Shown here: piece after piece, positions 1-8,852 of the stretch
How the letters are laid out: every line of letters starts with the position of its first letter
Numbering within the stretch: position 1 is the stretch's first letter
Notes under the pieces: generated by a model
The model's database searches: none
What the model saw: the letters and a program-made list of their open reading frames with translations, nothing else
What the model was told of the DNA's origin: nothing
Assembly (NCBI RefSeq): GCF_044068625.1
Contig: NZ_JBIPKH010000012.1
Coordinates: forward strand, 29,907 to 93,906
Source of the DNA: Desulfurivibrio sp044068625
GTDB taxonomy: Bacteria; Desulfobacterota; Desulfobulbia; Desulfobulbales; Desulfurivibrionaceae
DNA: 64,000 nucleotides
Direction of reading: 5' to 3'
Made by a program: the position numbers and the translations under genes

Positions 1-1
1 G

Positions 2-1747
2 GTGGACGCCGGAGCCCGGACCATCACCGTTCAGGTGGAGGGCAACGCCACCGCCTGTATCCGGGTGATCGACGACGGGGGCGGCATGGACGCCGACGAT
101 CTGCTGCTCTGTCTGGAGCGCCATGCCACCAGTAAGCTCCGCGATCAGGCCGGGATGACCGCCATCAAGACCCTGGGCTTCCGGGGCGAGGCTCTGCCCA
201 GTATCGCCTCGGTCAGCCGGCTGCGGATCGTTTCCCGCCCTGGGGGGGCTGATCTGGGTGGCCAGGTGGAGGTCAGCTTCGGCACCGTGCGCCGGGTGTT
301 GGAGGCGGGAGCTCCCCGTGGCACCAGTATCGAGGTGCGCGATCTCTTCGGCAACGTTCCGGCCCGCCGTAAATTTCTGAAAACCCCGCGCACCGAACTC
401 TACCATGTGGAGGAGTGCGTTAAGAATTGCGGCCTGGCCTTCCCCGCCATTGGCCTGCACTATCAGGTGGATGGCCGCACGGTCCTGCAGTGGCCGGCGG
501 AGGTTGATGACGCCGCGGCCCGGATTCGCCGGCTGCTGGCTGCGGGGGGAGGTGGGGACCTGATCACCGTCGAGGTGGGGGAGGAGATCGAGGTGTTCGG
601 CTTGCTGCTCCTGCCCGAAGAGACCCCGGCCACCGGGGGCAGGCTGCGAGTTTTTGTCAACGACCGACCGGTGCGGGATCGGATGATCGGCCACGCGGTG
701 GCTGAAGGGTTGCGGAATCAGCTGGCCCGGGGCCGTCAGCCGGCGGGAGTCATTTTTATCCGCCTTGATCCGGCCCTGGTGGATGTCAATGTTCATCCCA
801 CCAAGCAGGAGATCCGTTTTCAGCGGGCCCCTGCCGTTCATGACGCGGTCCGCCAGGCGGTGGCCGCCGCCGTCGGCCGCCATGAGCAACAGCGGCGTCG
901 GACCCTTTTCGGCCCCCCCGGGGGTAAACCGGCCCCCGCCCGGCCCCTCGCCGAGGAGGTCGCGCCGGTGGACCAGGGACAAAAGGCGGAACCGCGGCCC
1001 CTGGTATCCCGCCACCTCCCCTGGTCGGCCTCCGTCCAGCGGACCGACGAACAGGTGGCGGAAAGCTTGCCCGATTTTGCCGTCGCTCCGGCGGCCCCGG
1101 CCCGTGGCACCCAGTCGGTACCGGCAAGGCAGGTTGTCGAGGTTGGGGAGCTGGCCGCGGATGCTGAGCAACCGGGGCCGCCCCGGCTACTGGGCCAGGT
1201 ACTCGCCTCCTATATCCTTTGTGAAAGCGGAGGGGGGCTGTTGGCGGTGGATCAGCACGCCGCCCATGAGCGACTGCTCTTTGAGCGCTTGCGCCGCCAG
1301 TACGGGGAGCAGGGGCTGGCCCGTCAGGCCCTGCTCTTTCCGGTGGTTCTCGAGCTCAATCCCGCCGAGGCGGCGGTGGTGGAAAATCGGGCCGGGGAGA
1401 TCACCCGCCTGGGCCTGGAGCTTGCCCCCTTTGGCGGCAACAGCTACCTGGTCAAGGCGGTGCCGGCCCTGTTGGCCAGGAGAGCGCCGGCGGAGATAGC
1501 GGCGGGAGTGCTGGCCGGTTTTCTGGAGGATGGCCCGGCCAAGCAGAGCGAAGCCACCCTGGAGCAGGTGCTGGCCGGGATGGCCTGTCAGGCGGCGATC
1601 AAGGCCGGGCAACGCCTGGAGCCCGAGGAGATGGAACGGTTGCTTCTGGAGATGCAGACGGCCGGAATCTTCTCCCGTTGTCCCCATGGGCGTCCGGTTT
1701 TTCGCCGCTTTGAACCCGAGGAGATGAAGAGATGGTTTCATCGCTGA
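2..1747 (+). CDS. mutL: DNA mismatch repair protein MutL (5' end outside window)
   Basis: MutL is the ATPase that couples MutS mismatch recognition to strand incision. The visible part begins at the Asp-Ala-Gly-Ala that follows the conserved Asn of the GHKL ATPase motif I, so the start codon lies left of the window and the first GTG is an internal Val codon. Motifs follow in order: DDGGGM, FRGEALPSIASVS, GTSIEVRDLF and NVPARRKF. The C-terminal domain carries the endonuclease motif DQHAAHERLLFE (DQHA-x2-E-x4-E) and a downstream CPHGRP, so this is the nicking type of MutL found in organisms without MutH. A low-complexity Pro/Ala-rich linker (about residues 300-390 of the visible part) joins the domains. 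Identification is firm; only about the first 35 residues are missing. Confidence 0.95.
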   Translation: MDAGARTITVQVEGNATACIRVIDDGGGMDADDLLLCLERHATSKLRDQAGMTAIKTLGFRGEALPSIASVSRLRIVSRPGGADLGGQVEVSFGTVRRVLEAGAPRGTSIEVRDLFGNVPARRKFLKTPRTELYHVEECVKNCGLAFPAIGLHYQVDGRTVLQWPAEVDDAAARIRRLLAAGGGGDLITVEVGEEIEVFGLLLLPEETPATGGRLRVFVNDRPVRDRMIGHAVAEGLRNQLARGRQPAGVIFIRLDPALVDVNVHPTKQEIRFQRAPAVHDAVRQAVAAAVGRHEQQRRRTLFGPPGGKPAPARPLAEEVAPVDQGQKAEPRPLVSRHLPWSASVQRTDEQVAESLPDFAVAPAAPARGTQSVPARQVVEVGELAADAEQPGPPRLLGQVLASYILCESGGGLLAVDQHAAHERLLFERLRRQYGEQGLARQALLFPVVLELNPAEAAVVENRAGEITRLGLELAPFGGNSYLVKAVPALLARRAPAEIAAGVLAGFLEDGPAKQSEATLEQVLAGMACQAAIKAGQRLEPEEMERLLLEMQTAGIFSRCPHGRPVFRRFEPEEMKRWFHR

Positions 1748-1792
1748 GTTGAAAGGGGAGGGGCCAACGGCCGCCTACCCGACTTCCGCGGC

Positions 1793-1798
1793 AAGGAG
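1793..1798 (+). promoter_or_regulatory. Ribosome binding site of sucrose-phosphate synthase
   Basis: AAGGAG lies six bases before the ATG at 1805. It fixes the start of the sucrose-phosphate synthase gene in the 57-bp gap after mutL. Confidence 0.75.
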
Positions 1799-1804
1799 CA
1801 GCTT

Positions 1805-4006
1805 ATGACCGGAAAGCAGGAACTTTACGTCCAGATGTTCAGCGTCCACGGCTTGGTTCGGGGGGAAGCCCCGGAGCTGGGCAGAGATGCCGATACCGGC
1901 GGGCAGGTCAAATATGTGCTCGAATTGGCCCGGGCCCTGGGCCGACGGCCCGAGGTGGGGCGGGTTGAGTTGGTCACCCGGCTGATCGATGATCGGGCCA
2001 TCTCCCAGGATTACGCCCGCCCGGTGGAGCCGCTCAGTGCCGAGGCTCGGATTGTCCGGGTTCAGTGCGGTGGCCGCAAATATCAGCGTAAAGAGCTGCT
2101 TTGGCCCCATCTTGACGAGATGGTGGACAAAACCGTCAAGTACATCAAAAAACAGGGTCGGATCCCCGATATCTTCCATGGCCATTACGCCGATGGCGGA
2201 TATGTGGCCCGGGAGCTGGCCTCCTTTTTCGGTACCCCCTTCGTGTTTACCGGTCACTCCATGGGGGCCCACAAGAAGGGCAAGCTGTTGAGTGAGGGGC
2301 TGAGCAGCGACGAGATCAACCGCCGTTATCACATCGATCACCGGATCGGGGTGGAGGAGCGGGTGATCCGCGATTCGGAACAGATCATCGTCAGCACCCG
2401 CCATGAGATCGACAAACAGTACTCCCTCTACGAAAGTTTCGCCGCCGGCAGTTATAACGTGGTTCCCCCCGGCATCGATATCGAAATTTTTTACCCCTAT
2501 TACCACAATCAGCTCGATCAGCAGAACGGCGGCGATGAGCTGGCCCGGCAGGTCAGGGCCATGCTGCTGCGGGAGTTGCAGCGTTTCTGGAACTCCACCC
2601 ACAAGCCGATCATCCTGGCGTTGTGCCGCCCCGACCAGCGCAAGAATATCGCCGGCCTGATCAAGGCCTACGGTGAGGACAAGGATCTGCAGGCCATTGC
2701 CAATCTGGCGATTTTCGCCGGCATTCGCAAGGATATTTCCACCATGGAGGAGAATGAGCGCAATGTCCTGACCGAGATGCTGCTGCTGATGGACACCTAT
2801 GACCTCTACGGCAAGCTGGCGATTCCCAAAAAACATAATTTTTCCCTGGAGGTGCCCGAGCTTTACCGGCTTTGCGCCGACAGCCGCGGGGTCTTCGTCA
2901 ATCCCGCCCTGGTGGAGCCCTTCGGCCTGACCCTGGTGGAGGCGGCTTCCACCGGCTTGCCCATTGTCGCCACCCGGGATGGAGGGCCCTCCGATATCAT
3001 CGCCAACTGTGAGAACGGTCTGCTGATCGACCCCACTTCCAGCGCGGAAATCGCCGAGGCCTGCAAGCGGATCCTGGTGGACCGGGAGCTGTGGGACAAG
3101 TTCTCCCGCAACGGGATCATCGGGGTCCGCAATCACTACTCCTGGGAATCCCATTGTGCCACCACTGTCGAGGTCTATGATCAGGCCCTGGCGGCCATGC
3201 CCCGGATCAGCCCCGAGGCGGCGGCCCAAAAACCCCGGGCCATCGGGAAGCGGCTGGCCGAGGTGGATCGCTTGCTGATCACCGATATTGACAACACCCT
3301 GGTGGGGGATGAGCCGGCCATGCGGGAGCTGTTGGAACTGCTGGATCAGCATCGGCAAAAAGTGGCCTGGGGTCTGGCCACCGGCCGGAGTCTGGAGGCC
3401 ACCCGGCTACTGTTGACCGAACATGATATCCCGGCCCCGGATATCATCATCGCCGCAGTGGGAACCGAGATCTACTACGGCCCCGATTTCGGGGGCGACA
3501 ATGGCTGGCAGCAACACTTGAGCCACCAGTGGAAACCGGCGGCCATTCGCAAGGCATTGGCCTCCCTCTCCTTCCTCGACCCCCAGGAGGGGGAGAGTCA
3601 GCACCCCTTCAAGATCAGCTACTTCATGGCCGATGACCGGGAACAGCTGGCCAGGGTCCATTTCGCCCTCCAAAAGAGAAAGTTGCACTACACCCTGGAG
3701 TTTTCCCACGGCCAGTTTCTCGACATCCTGCCCTACCGGGCCTCCAAGAGCAAGGCGCTGCGCTATCTCAGCTACAAATGGAACATCCCTTTGCCCGGCA
3801 TCATGATCTGCGGTGATTCCGGCACCGACGCCCAGATGCTGCGGGGCGATACCTGCGGGGTGGTGGTTGGCAACTATAGCAAGGAGCTGGAGTCGTTGCG
3901 GGGCCAGCGCAAGATGTATTTCAGTAAAAAGGAGTATGCCGCCGGGATCCTGGACGGCATCCGTCACTACCAGTTCCTTCAGGAACCGGTCAGTAAAGAG
4001 AAATAA
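1805..4006 (+). CDS. Sucrose-phosphate synthase with C-terminal HAD phosphatase-like domain
   Basis: This 733-residue enzyme should make sucrose-6-phosphate from a nucleotide-glucose and fructose-6-phosphate. Residues 1 to about 465 are a GT-B glycosyltransferase of family GT4, with the N-terminal DTGGQVKYVLELARAL motif, a central glycosyltransferase-1 part and the NPALVEPFGLTLVEA segment carrying the two conserved Glu. From about residue 488 a HAD-IIB domain follows with DIDNTL (nucleophile Asp494, Asp496) and GDSGTDAQML (around Asp671). Because the HAD catalytic aspartates look intact, it may also dephosphorylate sucrose-6-phosphate, which fits the absence of a separate sucrose phosphatase gene beside it. 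It is the first gene of an operon with sucrose synthase (16-bp gap) and fructokinase. Family assignment is secure; activity of the HAD part is inferred. Confidence 0.9.
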   Translation: MTGKQELYVQMFSVHGLVRGEAPELGRDADTGGQVKYVLELARALGRRPEVGRVELVTRLIDDRAISQDYARPVEPLSAEARIVRVQCGGRKYQRKELLWPHLDEMVDKTVKYIKKQGRIPDIFHGHYADGGYVARELASFFGTPFVFTGHSMGAHKKGKLLSEGLSSDEINRRYHIDHRIGVEERVIRDSEQIIVSTRHEIDKQYSLYESFAAGSYNVVPPGIDIEIFYPYYHNQLDQQNGGDELARQVRAMLLRELQRFWNSTHKPIILALCRPDQRKNIAGLIKAYGEDKDLQAIANLAIFAGIRKDISTMEENERNVLTEMLLLMDTYDLYGKLAIPKKHNFSLEVPELYRLCADSRGVFVNPALVEPFGLTLVEAASTGLPIVATRDGGPSDIIANCENGLLIDPTSSAEIAEACKRILVDRELWDKFSRNGIIGVRNHYSWESHCATTVEVYDQALAAMPRISPEAAAQKPRAIGKRLAEVDRLLITDIDNTLVGDEPAMRELLELLDQHRQKVAWGLATGRSLEATRLLLTEHDIPAPDIIIAAVGTEIYYGPDFGGDNGWQQHLSHQWKPAAIRKALASLSFLDPQEGESQHPFKISYFMADDREQLARVHFALQKRKLHYTLEFSHGQFLDILPYRASKSKALRYLSYKWNIPLPGIMICGDSGTDAQMLRGDTCGVVVGNYSKELESLRGQRKMYFSKKEYAAGILDGIRHYQFLQEPVSKEK

Positions 4007-4022
4007 CGGGAGTTAAAGATAG

Positions 4023-6413
4023 ATGGCTGACGATCTAAGCAGTTTTGTCGAGGAGCAGGAGATCCCGCAGTTGCGCGAATTTTTGCTGGGCCTGGAGCCC
4101 CCCGAGCCGCCCCTGCTGCTGCGCAACGATATCCTGATGGCCTTCCACGCCTATTGCGAGCAGCATCCGGAGGCCGGTGACTTGGCCGGTTCCTGGCGTT
4201 TTTTGCGCAAAACCCAGGAGATCCTCTTTGCCGCCGATCTGCTGATCATCATCTATCGCCACCGGCGGGCCAACTGCCGGATCTTTGCCTTGAGCCCGGA
4301 GAACGATCAGCTCACGGCGCTCTCGGTCCTCGATTTTCTGACCCTCAAGGAGCGGTTGCTCCGGCCTGAACTGCCGCCCCAGCAGCGCACCCTGGCCCTG
4401 GATCTGGCCCCTTTCTACGATTATGGCCCCGGCTTGAAGGACCCCAACACCATCGGCCAGGGGATCAAGTTCCTCAATCGTCACATGTCGGGCAACCTGG
4501 CCAACCATCCGGAGAAATGGAACCGCTCCCTCTACGAATTCCTCAAGCTGCATCAGTTGCACGGGGTGCAGCTGCTGCTCAACGGAACCCTGGTGGGCAA
4601 CTCGGAAGGGCTGGAAGCCGCCCTGGGGCAAGCGATGGATTTCCTCGAGCGTTGTCGCTATCCCGATGATCTGGCCAGAATCTACCAGCGGCTGGCCAAG
4701 TTCGGTTTTCTGGAGGGTTGGGGGGATTCCCTGCCTCGGATTCTGGAGACCATGCATCTGCTCCAGGATATCCTGGAGCAGCCCGATGAAGCCAATCTGG
4801 AGGAGTTTCTCTCCCGGATCCCCATGGTCTCCAAGGTGGTGCTGCTCAGCCCCCACGGCTGGTTCGGTCAGGATAACGTGCTGGGCCGGCCCGATACCGG
4901 CGGGCAGGTGGTTTACGTGCTGGACCAGGCCAAGGCCCTGGAAGAGTTCCTGACTGGGGACCTGAAGAGCGCCGGCCTGGATATCGAACCCAAAATATTG
5001 ATCATCACCCGGTTGATTCCGGAAAACGAGGGCACCACCTCCGATCAGCGTCTGGAGAAGGTGAAGGGCACCGCCAATGTCTGGATTCTGCGGGTGCCCT
5101 TCCGCTATCCCGACCAGAGCGTGGTGCCCCACTGGATCTCCCGCTTCCGGATCTGGCCCTATCTGGACCAGTTCGCGGTGGATGCCGAGGAGGAGCTTCG
5201 TCGGGAACTGGGGGGGCGGCCGGATCTGATCGTCGGCAACTATTCCGATGGCAACCTGGTGGCCACCCGGCTCTCCAAAAGCATGGGGGTGATTCAGTGT
5301 AACATCGCCCACGCCCTGGAAAAATCCAAGTATCTCTATAGCGACCTTTACTGGCATCAATTTGAGCAGGATTACAACTTTTCCATTCAGTTCATGGTTG
5401 ACCTGATTGCCATGAACCAGGCCAACTTCATCATCACCAGCACCGCCCAGGAGATCACCGGCACCGACAACAGTATCGGTCAGTACGAATCCTACCAGTT
5501 TTTCACCATGCCGGGACTGATCAACGTGGTCAGTGGGATCAACCTCTTTCATCCCCGGTTCAACGTGATCCCTCCCGGGGTCAGTCAGGAGATCTATTTC
5601 CCCTACAACCGCAAGCGTTCACGGCCGGCCAAGATGCGCAAACAGGTCAGCGATCTGCTCTTCAGCACCGAGGATGGTGATTGCCTGGGCCGGTTGGCCG
5701 AACCGGACAAACCCCCGATCTTCACCATCGCCCGTCTGGACCGGATCAAGAATCTCACCGGTCTGGTGGAGGCCTATGGCCAGGATCAGGAGCTACGGCA
5801 GCGGGCCAACCTGGTCATGGTGGCCAGCGTGGTGGATCCGGAGCGCTCCAAGGACGCCGAGGAGGCGGCGGAGATCCGCAAAATGCACGGCCTGCTCGAC
5901 CAGTATCAACTCCATGGCCAGGTGCGCTGGATCGGCAAGTTCCTGGGCAAGCGGGAGACCGGCGAGGCTTACCGGATTGTGGCCGACCGGGGAGGGATCT
6001 TTGTCCAGCCCGCCCTCTTCGAGGCCTTCGGCCTGACCATCCTGGAGGCGATGCATTCGGGATTGCCGGTTTTTGCCACCCAGTTCGGCGGACCCCTGGA
6101 GATTATTGAGCATGAACACTCGGGTTTTCTGATCAACCCCGCCGATCCGGCCTCGATGACCGCCCGGTTGAACGAATTCTTCCGTCACTGTGCCGAGGAT
6201 TCCCGCCATTGGCAGGGTTTTTCCCGCCGGGCCCTGGAGCGGGCCCAGTCCCGCTTCACCTGGCCCCTGCACTGTCGGAAACTGACCAGGCTGACCAAGG
6301 TTTACGGCTTCTGGCGCTACTCCATCTCCCAACAGGCCAAGACCCGGCTCAACCAGTACAGTGAACTTCTTTATCACCTCTACTTCAAGGAGCGGGCCGG
6401 GCGCCTGTCGTGA
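4023..6413 (+). CDS. Sucrose synthase
   Basis: A 796-residue GT4-family sucrose synthase, which reversibly converts sucrose and a nucleoside diphosphate into nucleotide-glucose and fructose. The length fits bacterial and plant sucrose synthases. The roughly 270-residue N-terminal regulatory part is followed by the GT-B core with VVLLSPHGWFGQ, then RPDTGGQVVYVLDQA near residue 290, and the E-x7-E motif in EAFGLTILE near residue 667. A separate sucrose-phosphate synthase lies immediately upstream, so the pair could run a synthesis and cleavage cycle. The gene starts 16 bp after its upstream neighbour, with GGGAG ahead of the ATG, and its stop codon overlaps the kinase start. In bacteria ADP is often the preferred nucleotide, which cannot be read from the sequence. 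Confidence 0.93.
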   Translation: MADDLSSFVEEQEIPQLREFLLGLEPPEPPLLLRNDILMAFHAYCEQHPEAGDLAGSWRFLRKTQEILFAADLLIIIYRHRRANCRIFALSPENDQLTALSVLDFLTLKERLLRPELPPQQRTLALDLAPFYDYGPGLKDPNTIGQGIKFLNRHMSGNLANHPEKWNRSLYEFLKLHQLHGVQLLLNGTLVGNSEGLEAALGQAMDFLERCRYPDDLARIYQRLAKFGFLEGWGDSLPRILETMHLLQDILEQPDEANLEEFLSRIPMVSKVVLLSPHGWFGQDNVLGRPDTGGQVVYVLDQAKALEEFLTGDLKSAGLDIEPKILIITRLIPENEGTTSDQRLEKVKGTANVWILRVPFRYPDQSVVPHWISRFRIWPYLDQFAVDAEEELRRELGGRPDLIVGNYSDGNLVATRLSKSMGVIQCNIAHALEKSKYLYSDLYWHQFEQDYNFSIQFMVDLIAMNQANFIITSTAQEITGTDNSIGQYESYQFFTMPGLINVVSGINLFHPRFNVIPPGVSQEIYFPYNRKRSRPAKMRKQVSDLLFSTEDGDCLGRLAEPDKPPIFTIARLDRIKNLTGLVEAYGQDQELRQRANLVMVASVVDPERSKDAEEAAEIRKMHGLLDQYQLHGQVRWIGKFLGKRETGEAYRIVADRGGIFVQPALFEAFGLTILEAMHSGLPVFATQFGGPLEIIEHEHSGFLINPADPASMTARLNEFFRHCAEDSRHWQGFSRRALERAQSRFTWPLHCRKLTRLTKVYGFWRYSISQQAKTRLNQYSELLYHLYFKERAGRLS

Positions 6414-7318
6414 TGATGATTGTCTCGGTTGGTGAAGTGGTGTGGGATATCTTTCCCGAGCGGGAGGTGCTGGGTGGCGCCCCGATCAATGTGGCTTACC
6501 ATCTGGCCGTCCAGGGCTTACCGGTACGGGTGATCACCCGGGTGGGCCGGGATCAGCTGGGTGAGGCCACCGTTGCCCGCCTGGCGGAGTTGGGGCTCCC
6601 CCTGAAGGGAGTGCAGCGGGATGAGGGGCTCCCCACCGGCCGGGTGGTGGTGAGCTTCGGCCCGGACCGGGAGCCGTCCTATGAGATCGTCTCCCCCGCC
6701 GCCTGGGACAATATCGAGCCCGCCGCCGCCCTGGCCGCCGCCGGGCGGGAGCCCTTTGCCCTGGTGTTCGGCACCCTGGCCCAGCGCGATCCCTGTTCCC
6801 GTCGGGCCATCCAGGCCCTGGCCGCCGCCGCCCGCTTCTGTTTCTACGATGTCAACCTCAGGCCTCCCTTCACCTCCCGGGAGCTGGTGCTCGACTCTTT
6901 GCAGCATGCCGATCTGGTCAAGGTTAACGGTGCTGAGTTGGAACAGCTGGGGGCTTGGCTTGGGTTGGCCACCGCCGACTCCGTCGACCCTGCCGGCCGG
7001 CGGGAGCTGGCGGTGGCGATCCGGGAGCGCTACCGGTTGGCGGCCCTGGTGGTCACCGAGGGGGCGGAGGGGGCCTGGGTGGTGGCCGCCGCCGGTTTTT
7101 TTGCCGGAGCCGGGGAACCGGCGCGGGTGGTGGACACGGTGGGGGCGGGAGATGCCTTCTTCGCCGCCCTGATCGCCGATTACTCCGCCCATAACCCGGG
7201 TTGGACCGACTTGTCCGCCGCCATCCCCTGGTCGGAGATCCTGCGGCGGGCCAATCGCCGCGGAGCCTACGTGGCGTCGCGGCCAGGCGCCACGCCCCCC
7301 ATGCCCGCCGATCTCTGA
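6413..7318 (+). CDS. PfkB-family sugar kinase, probable fructokinase
   Basis: A PfkB-family kinase of about 301 residues, with GGAPINVAYHLA near the N terminus (sugar-binding side), the DVNLRPPF segment, and the anion-hole motif DTVGAGDAFFAALI whose second Asp (about residue 247) is the expected catalytic base. Fructokinase is inferred because the gene is translationally coupled to sucrose synthase, which releases fructose. Phosphorylation to fructose-6-phosphate would feed sucrose-phosphate synthase or glycolysis. Three starts are possible at the overlap with the upstream stop (6411-6413): GTG 6410, ATG 6413 and ATG 6416. ATG 6413 is preferred because it reuses the last base of the stop codon. 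Substrate is not proven; other ribokinase-family sugars remain possible. Confidence 0.85.
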   Translation: MMIVSVGEVVWDIFPEREVLGGAPINVAYHLAVQGLPVRVITRVGRDQLGEATVARLAELGLPLKGVQRDEGLPTGRVVVSFGPDREPSYEIVSPAAWDNIEPAAALAAAGREPFALVFGTLAQRDPCSRRAIQALAAAARFCFYDVNLRPPFTSRELVLDSLQHADLVKVNGAELEQLGAWLGLATADSVDPAGRRELAVAIRERYRLAALVVTEGAEGAWVVAAAGFFAGAGEPARVVDTVGAGDAFFAALIADYSAHNPGWTDLSAAIPWSEILRRANRRGAYVASRPGATPPMPADL

Positions 7319-7403
7319 CCGGTTTGGCCGGCGGTTAACTGTTTACGCCGCGGCGGTTTGGCGTTATCGTGCCCCAAACAGCCGTCGACCCCCCAAACAA
7401 CCC

Positions 7404-8309
7404 ATGGAACCAGTGATGAACGACCCCGTCTATGAAACCAGTTTTGCCGGCCTCAAACTGCTGCACCGGGGCAAGGTCCGCGATCTTTACCAGGTGGAAG
7501 AGCACCTGCTGATGGTTGCTTCCGATCGGATCTCCGCCTACGACGTGGTGATGAAGGAGCCCATTCCCGGCAAGGGCGAGATTCTCACCAGGATGTCCCT
7601 GTTCTGGTTTGATTACCTCAAGGATATCCTGCCCAACCACCTGCTCAGCGCCGATCCGGCCGCCTATCCCGCCGCCTGTGCCCCATATCGGGAGCAGTTG
7701 CGGGGCCGGAGCATGCTGGTCAAGAAGGCCCGGCCCCTGCCGGTGGAGTGTATAGTCCGGGGGTATCTCTCCGGCAGCTTCTGGCAGGCATATCGACAGA
7801 ACCCCACGGTTTGCGGTTTTAAGCTCCCCGCGGGGATGGAGGAATCGGAGAAGCTGCCCGAACCGCTCTTCACCCCTTCCACCAAGGCCGCTTTGGGCAG
7901 CCACGATGAAAATATCTCCCTGCAACAGATGGAGGAGCTGCTGGGCCGGGAGCTGACCGAGCAGGCCCGGCGGGCCAGTCTGGCGCTTTACCGTCGGGCC
8001 GCGGAGTACGCTCTCAAGCAGGGGATCATTATCGCCGACACCAAGTTCGAGCTGGGGCTGGATGAAAATGATCGCCTGATCCTGATCGATGAGGTCCTCA
8101 CCCCCGACTCATCCCGCTTCTGGCCGGCGGATCGCTATCGGCCGGGAGCTGGGCAGCCCAGTTTCGATAAACAGTATCTGCGGGATTATCTCAGCTCCCT
8201 TGACTGGCCCAAGTCGCCCCCGCCGCCGCCGCTGCCCGCGGAGATCATTGCCAAAACCGCCAGCCGTTACCGGGAGGCCCTGGAACGGCTTACCGGCGGG
8301 CGGCGGTAG
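7404..8309 (+). CDS. purC: Phosphoribosylaminoimidazole-succinocarboxamide synthase (SAICAR synthetase)
   Basis: PurC joins aspartate to CAIR in an ATP-dependent step of purine synthesis. The 301-residue protein has the family hallmarks HRGKVRDLYQV near the N terminus, SDRISAYDVV, the ECIVRGYLSGSFWQ segment and TKFELGL further on, with IDEVLTPDSSRFW near the C-terminal third. It is of the longer bacterial and yeast-like type, not the roughly 240-residue type. ATG 7404 and ATG 7416 are both possible starts; the latter keeps four fewer residues and has GGAACCAGTG ahead of it. An 85-bp gap separates it from the sucrose operon, so it may have its own promoter, though none is clear. Confidence 0.94.
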   Translation: MEPVMNDPVYETSFAGLKLLHRGKVRDLYQVEEHLLMVASDRISAYDVVMKEPIPGKGEILTRMSLFWFDYLKDILPNHLLSADPAAYPAACAPYREQLRGRSMLVKKARPLPVECIVRGYLSGSFWQAYRQNPTVCGFKLPAGMEESEKLPEPLFTPSTKAALGSHDENISLQQMEELLGRELTEQARRASLALYRRAAEYALKQGIIIADTKFELGLDENDRLILIDEVLTPDSSRFWPADRYRPGAGQPSFDKQYLRDYLSSLDWPKSPPPPPLPAEIIAKTASRYREALERLTGGRR

Positions 8310-8325
8310 GCTTTCCCGGCGGCAG

Positions 8326-8829
8326 ATGGCGAATACCATCGTGATCGGTCTGGGCAATCCGCTGCTGGCCGACGATGGGGTTGGTCTGCAGGTTGCCGGG
8401 TTGCTGCGGGATTGTTTGCCTCCCGGTGCCGGCGTCCGGGTGGTCACCGCCGGGAGTGGCGGGTTGGGGCTGCTGGAATTGATGGTGGGTTACCAGCGGG
8501 CCCTGATTATCGACGCCATGTTGAGCGGAACCCGGGCGCCGGGGAGTGTGGCCCGGTTGGCGGTGGCTTCCGCCGGGCCGGCGCGTCATCTTGCCGGTAG
8601 CCATGGGGGGGATCTGGCCGCCCTGCTCCGTTTGGGCCGCTCCCTCGACCTGGCCCTGCCCGAGAGGGTCGAGCTGATCGGGATCGAGGCCGCCGAGGTG
8701 GACCGGTTCGCGGAAGAGCTGAGCCGGTCGGTGGCGGCGGCCCTCCCGGTGGCTTTGTCCCTGGTGCGTGAACTGCTTGCTTTGGAGCGACCGAGTCCTT
8801 GGGTGACCGGCCAGGTCGATCAACCGTAA
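8326..8829 (+). CDS. Hydrogenase maturation protease (HybD/HycI family)
   Basis: A 167-residue endopeptidase of family M52, which clips the C terminus of the large subunit of NiFe hydrogenase after nickel insertion. The start GLGNPLLADDGVG matches the family signature. The three nickel ligands known from HybD (Glu16, Asp62, His93) correspond to Asp17, Asp63 and His93 here, with Asp replacing the usual Glu. An upstream in-frame extension into purC exists but is not family-like, so ATG 8326 is chosen; it lies 16 bp after the purC stop and has only a weak ribosome binding site. No hydrogenase structural gene is in the window, so the target enzyme is encoded elsewhere. Confidence 0.85.
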   Translation: MANTIVIGLGNPLLADDGVGLQVAGLLRDCLPPGAGVRVVTAGSGGLGLLELMVGYQRALIIDAMLSGTRAPGSVARLAVASAGPARHLAGSHGGDLAALLRLGRSLDLALPERVELIGIEAAEVDRFAEELSRSVAAALPVALSLVRELLALERPSPWVTGQVDQP

Positions 8830-8852
8830 ACCAACGATCAGGGTGATGACGG

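Noticed and set aside
1775..3358. Long minus-strand open frame opposite the sucrose-phosphate synthase gene
   Set aside because: It is rich in His, Gln and Gly, has no family resemblance and mirrors a well-defined gene. High GC produces such antisense frames throughout this window.
8089..8325. In-frame upstream extension of the hydrogenase protease into purC
   Set aside because: The extra residues are unlike the family, and the true N terminus begins at the conserved GLGNP region.
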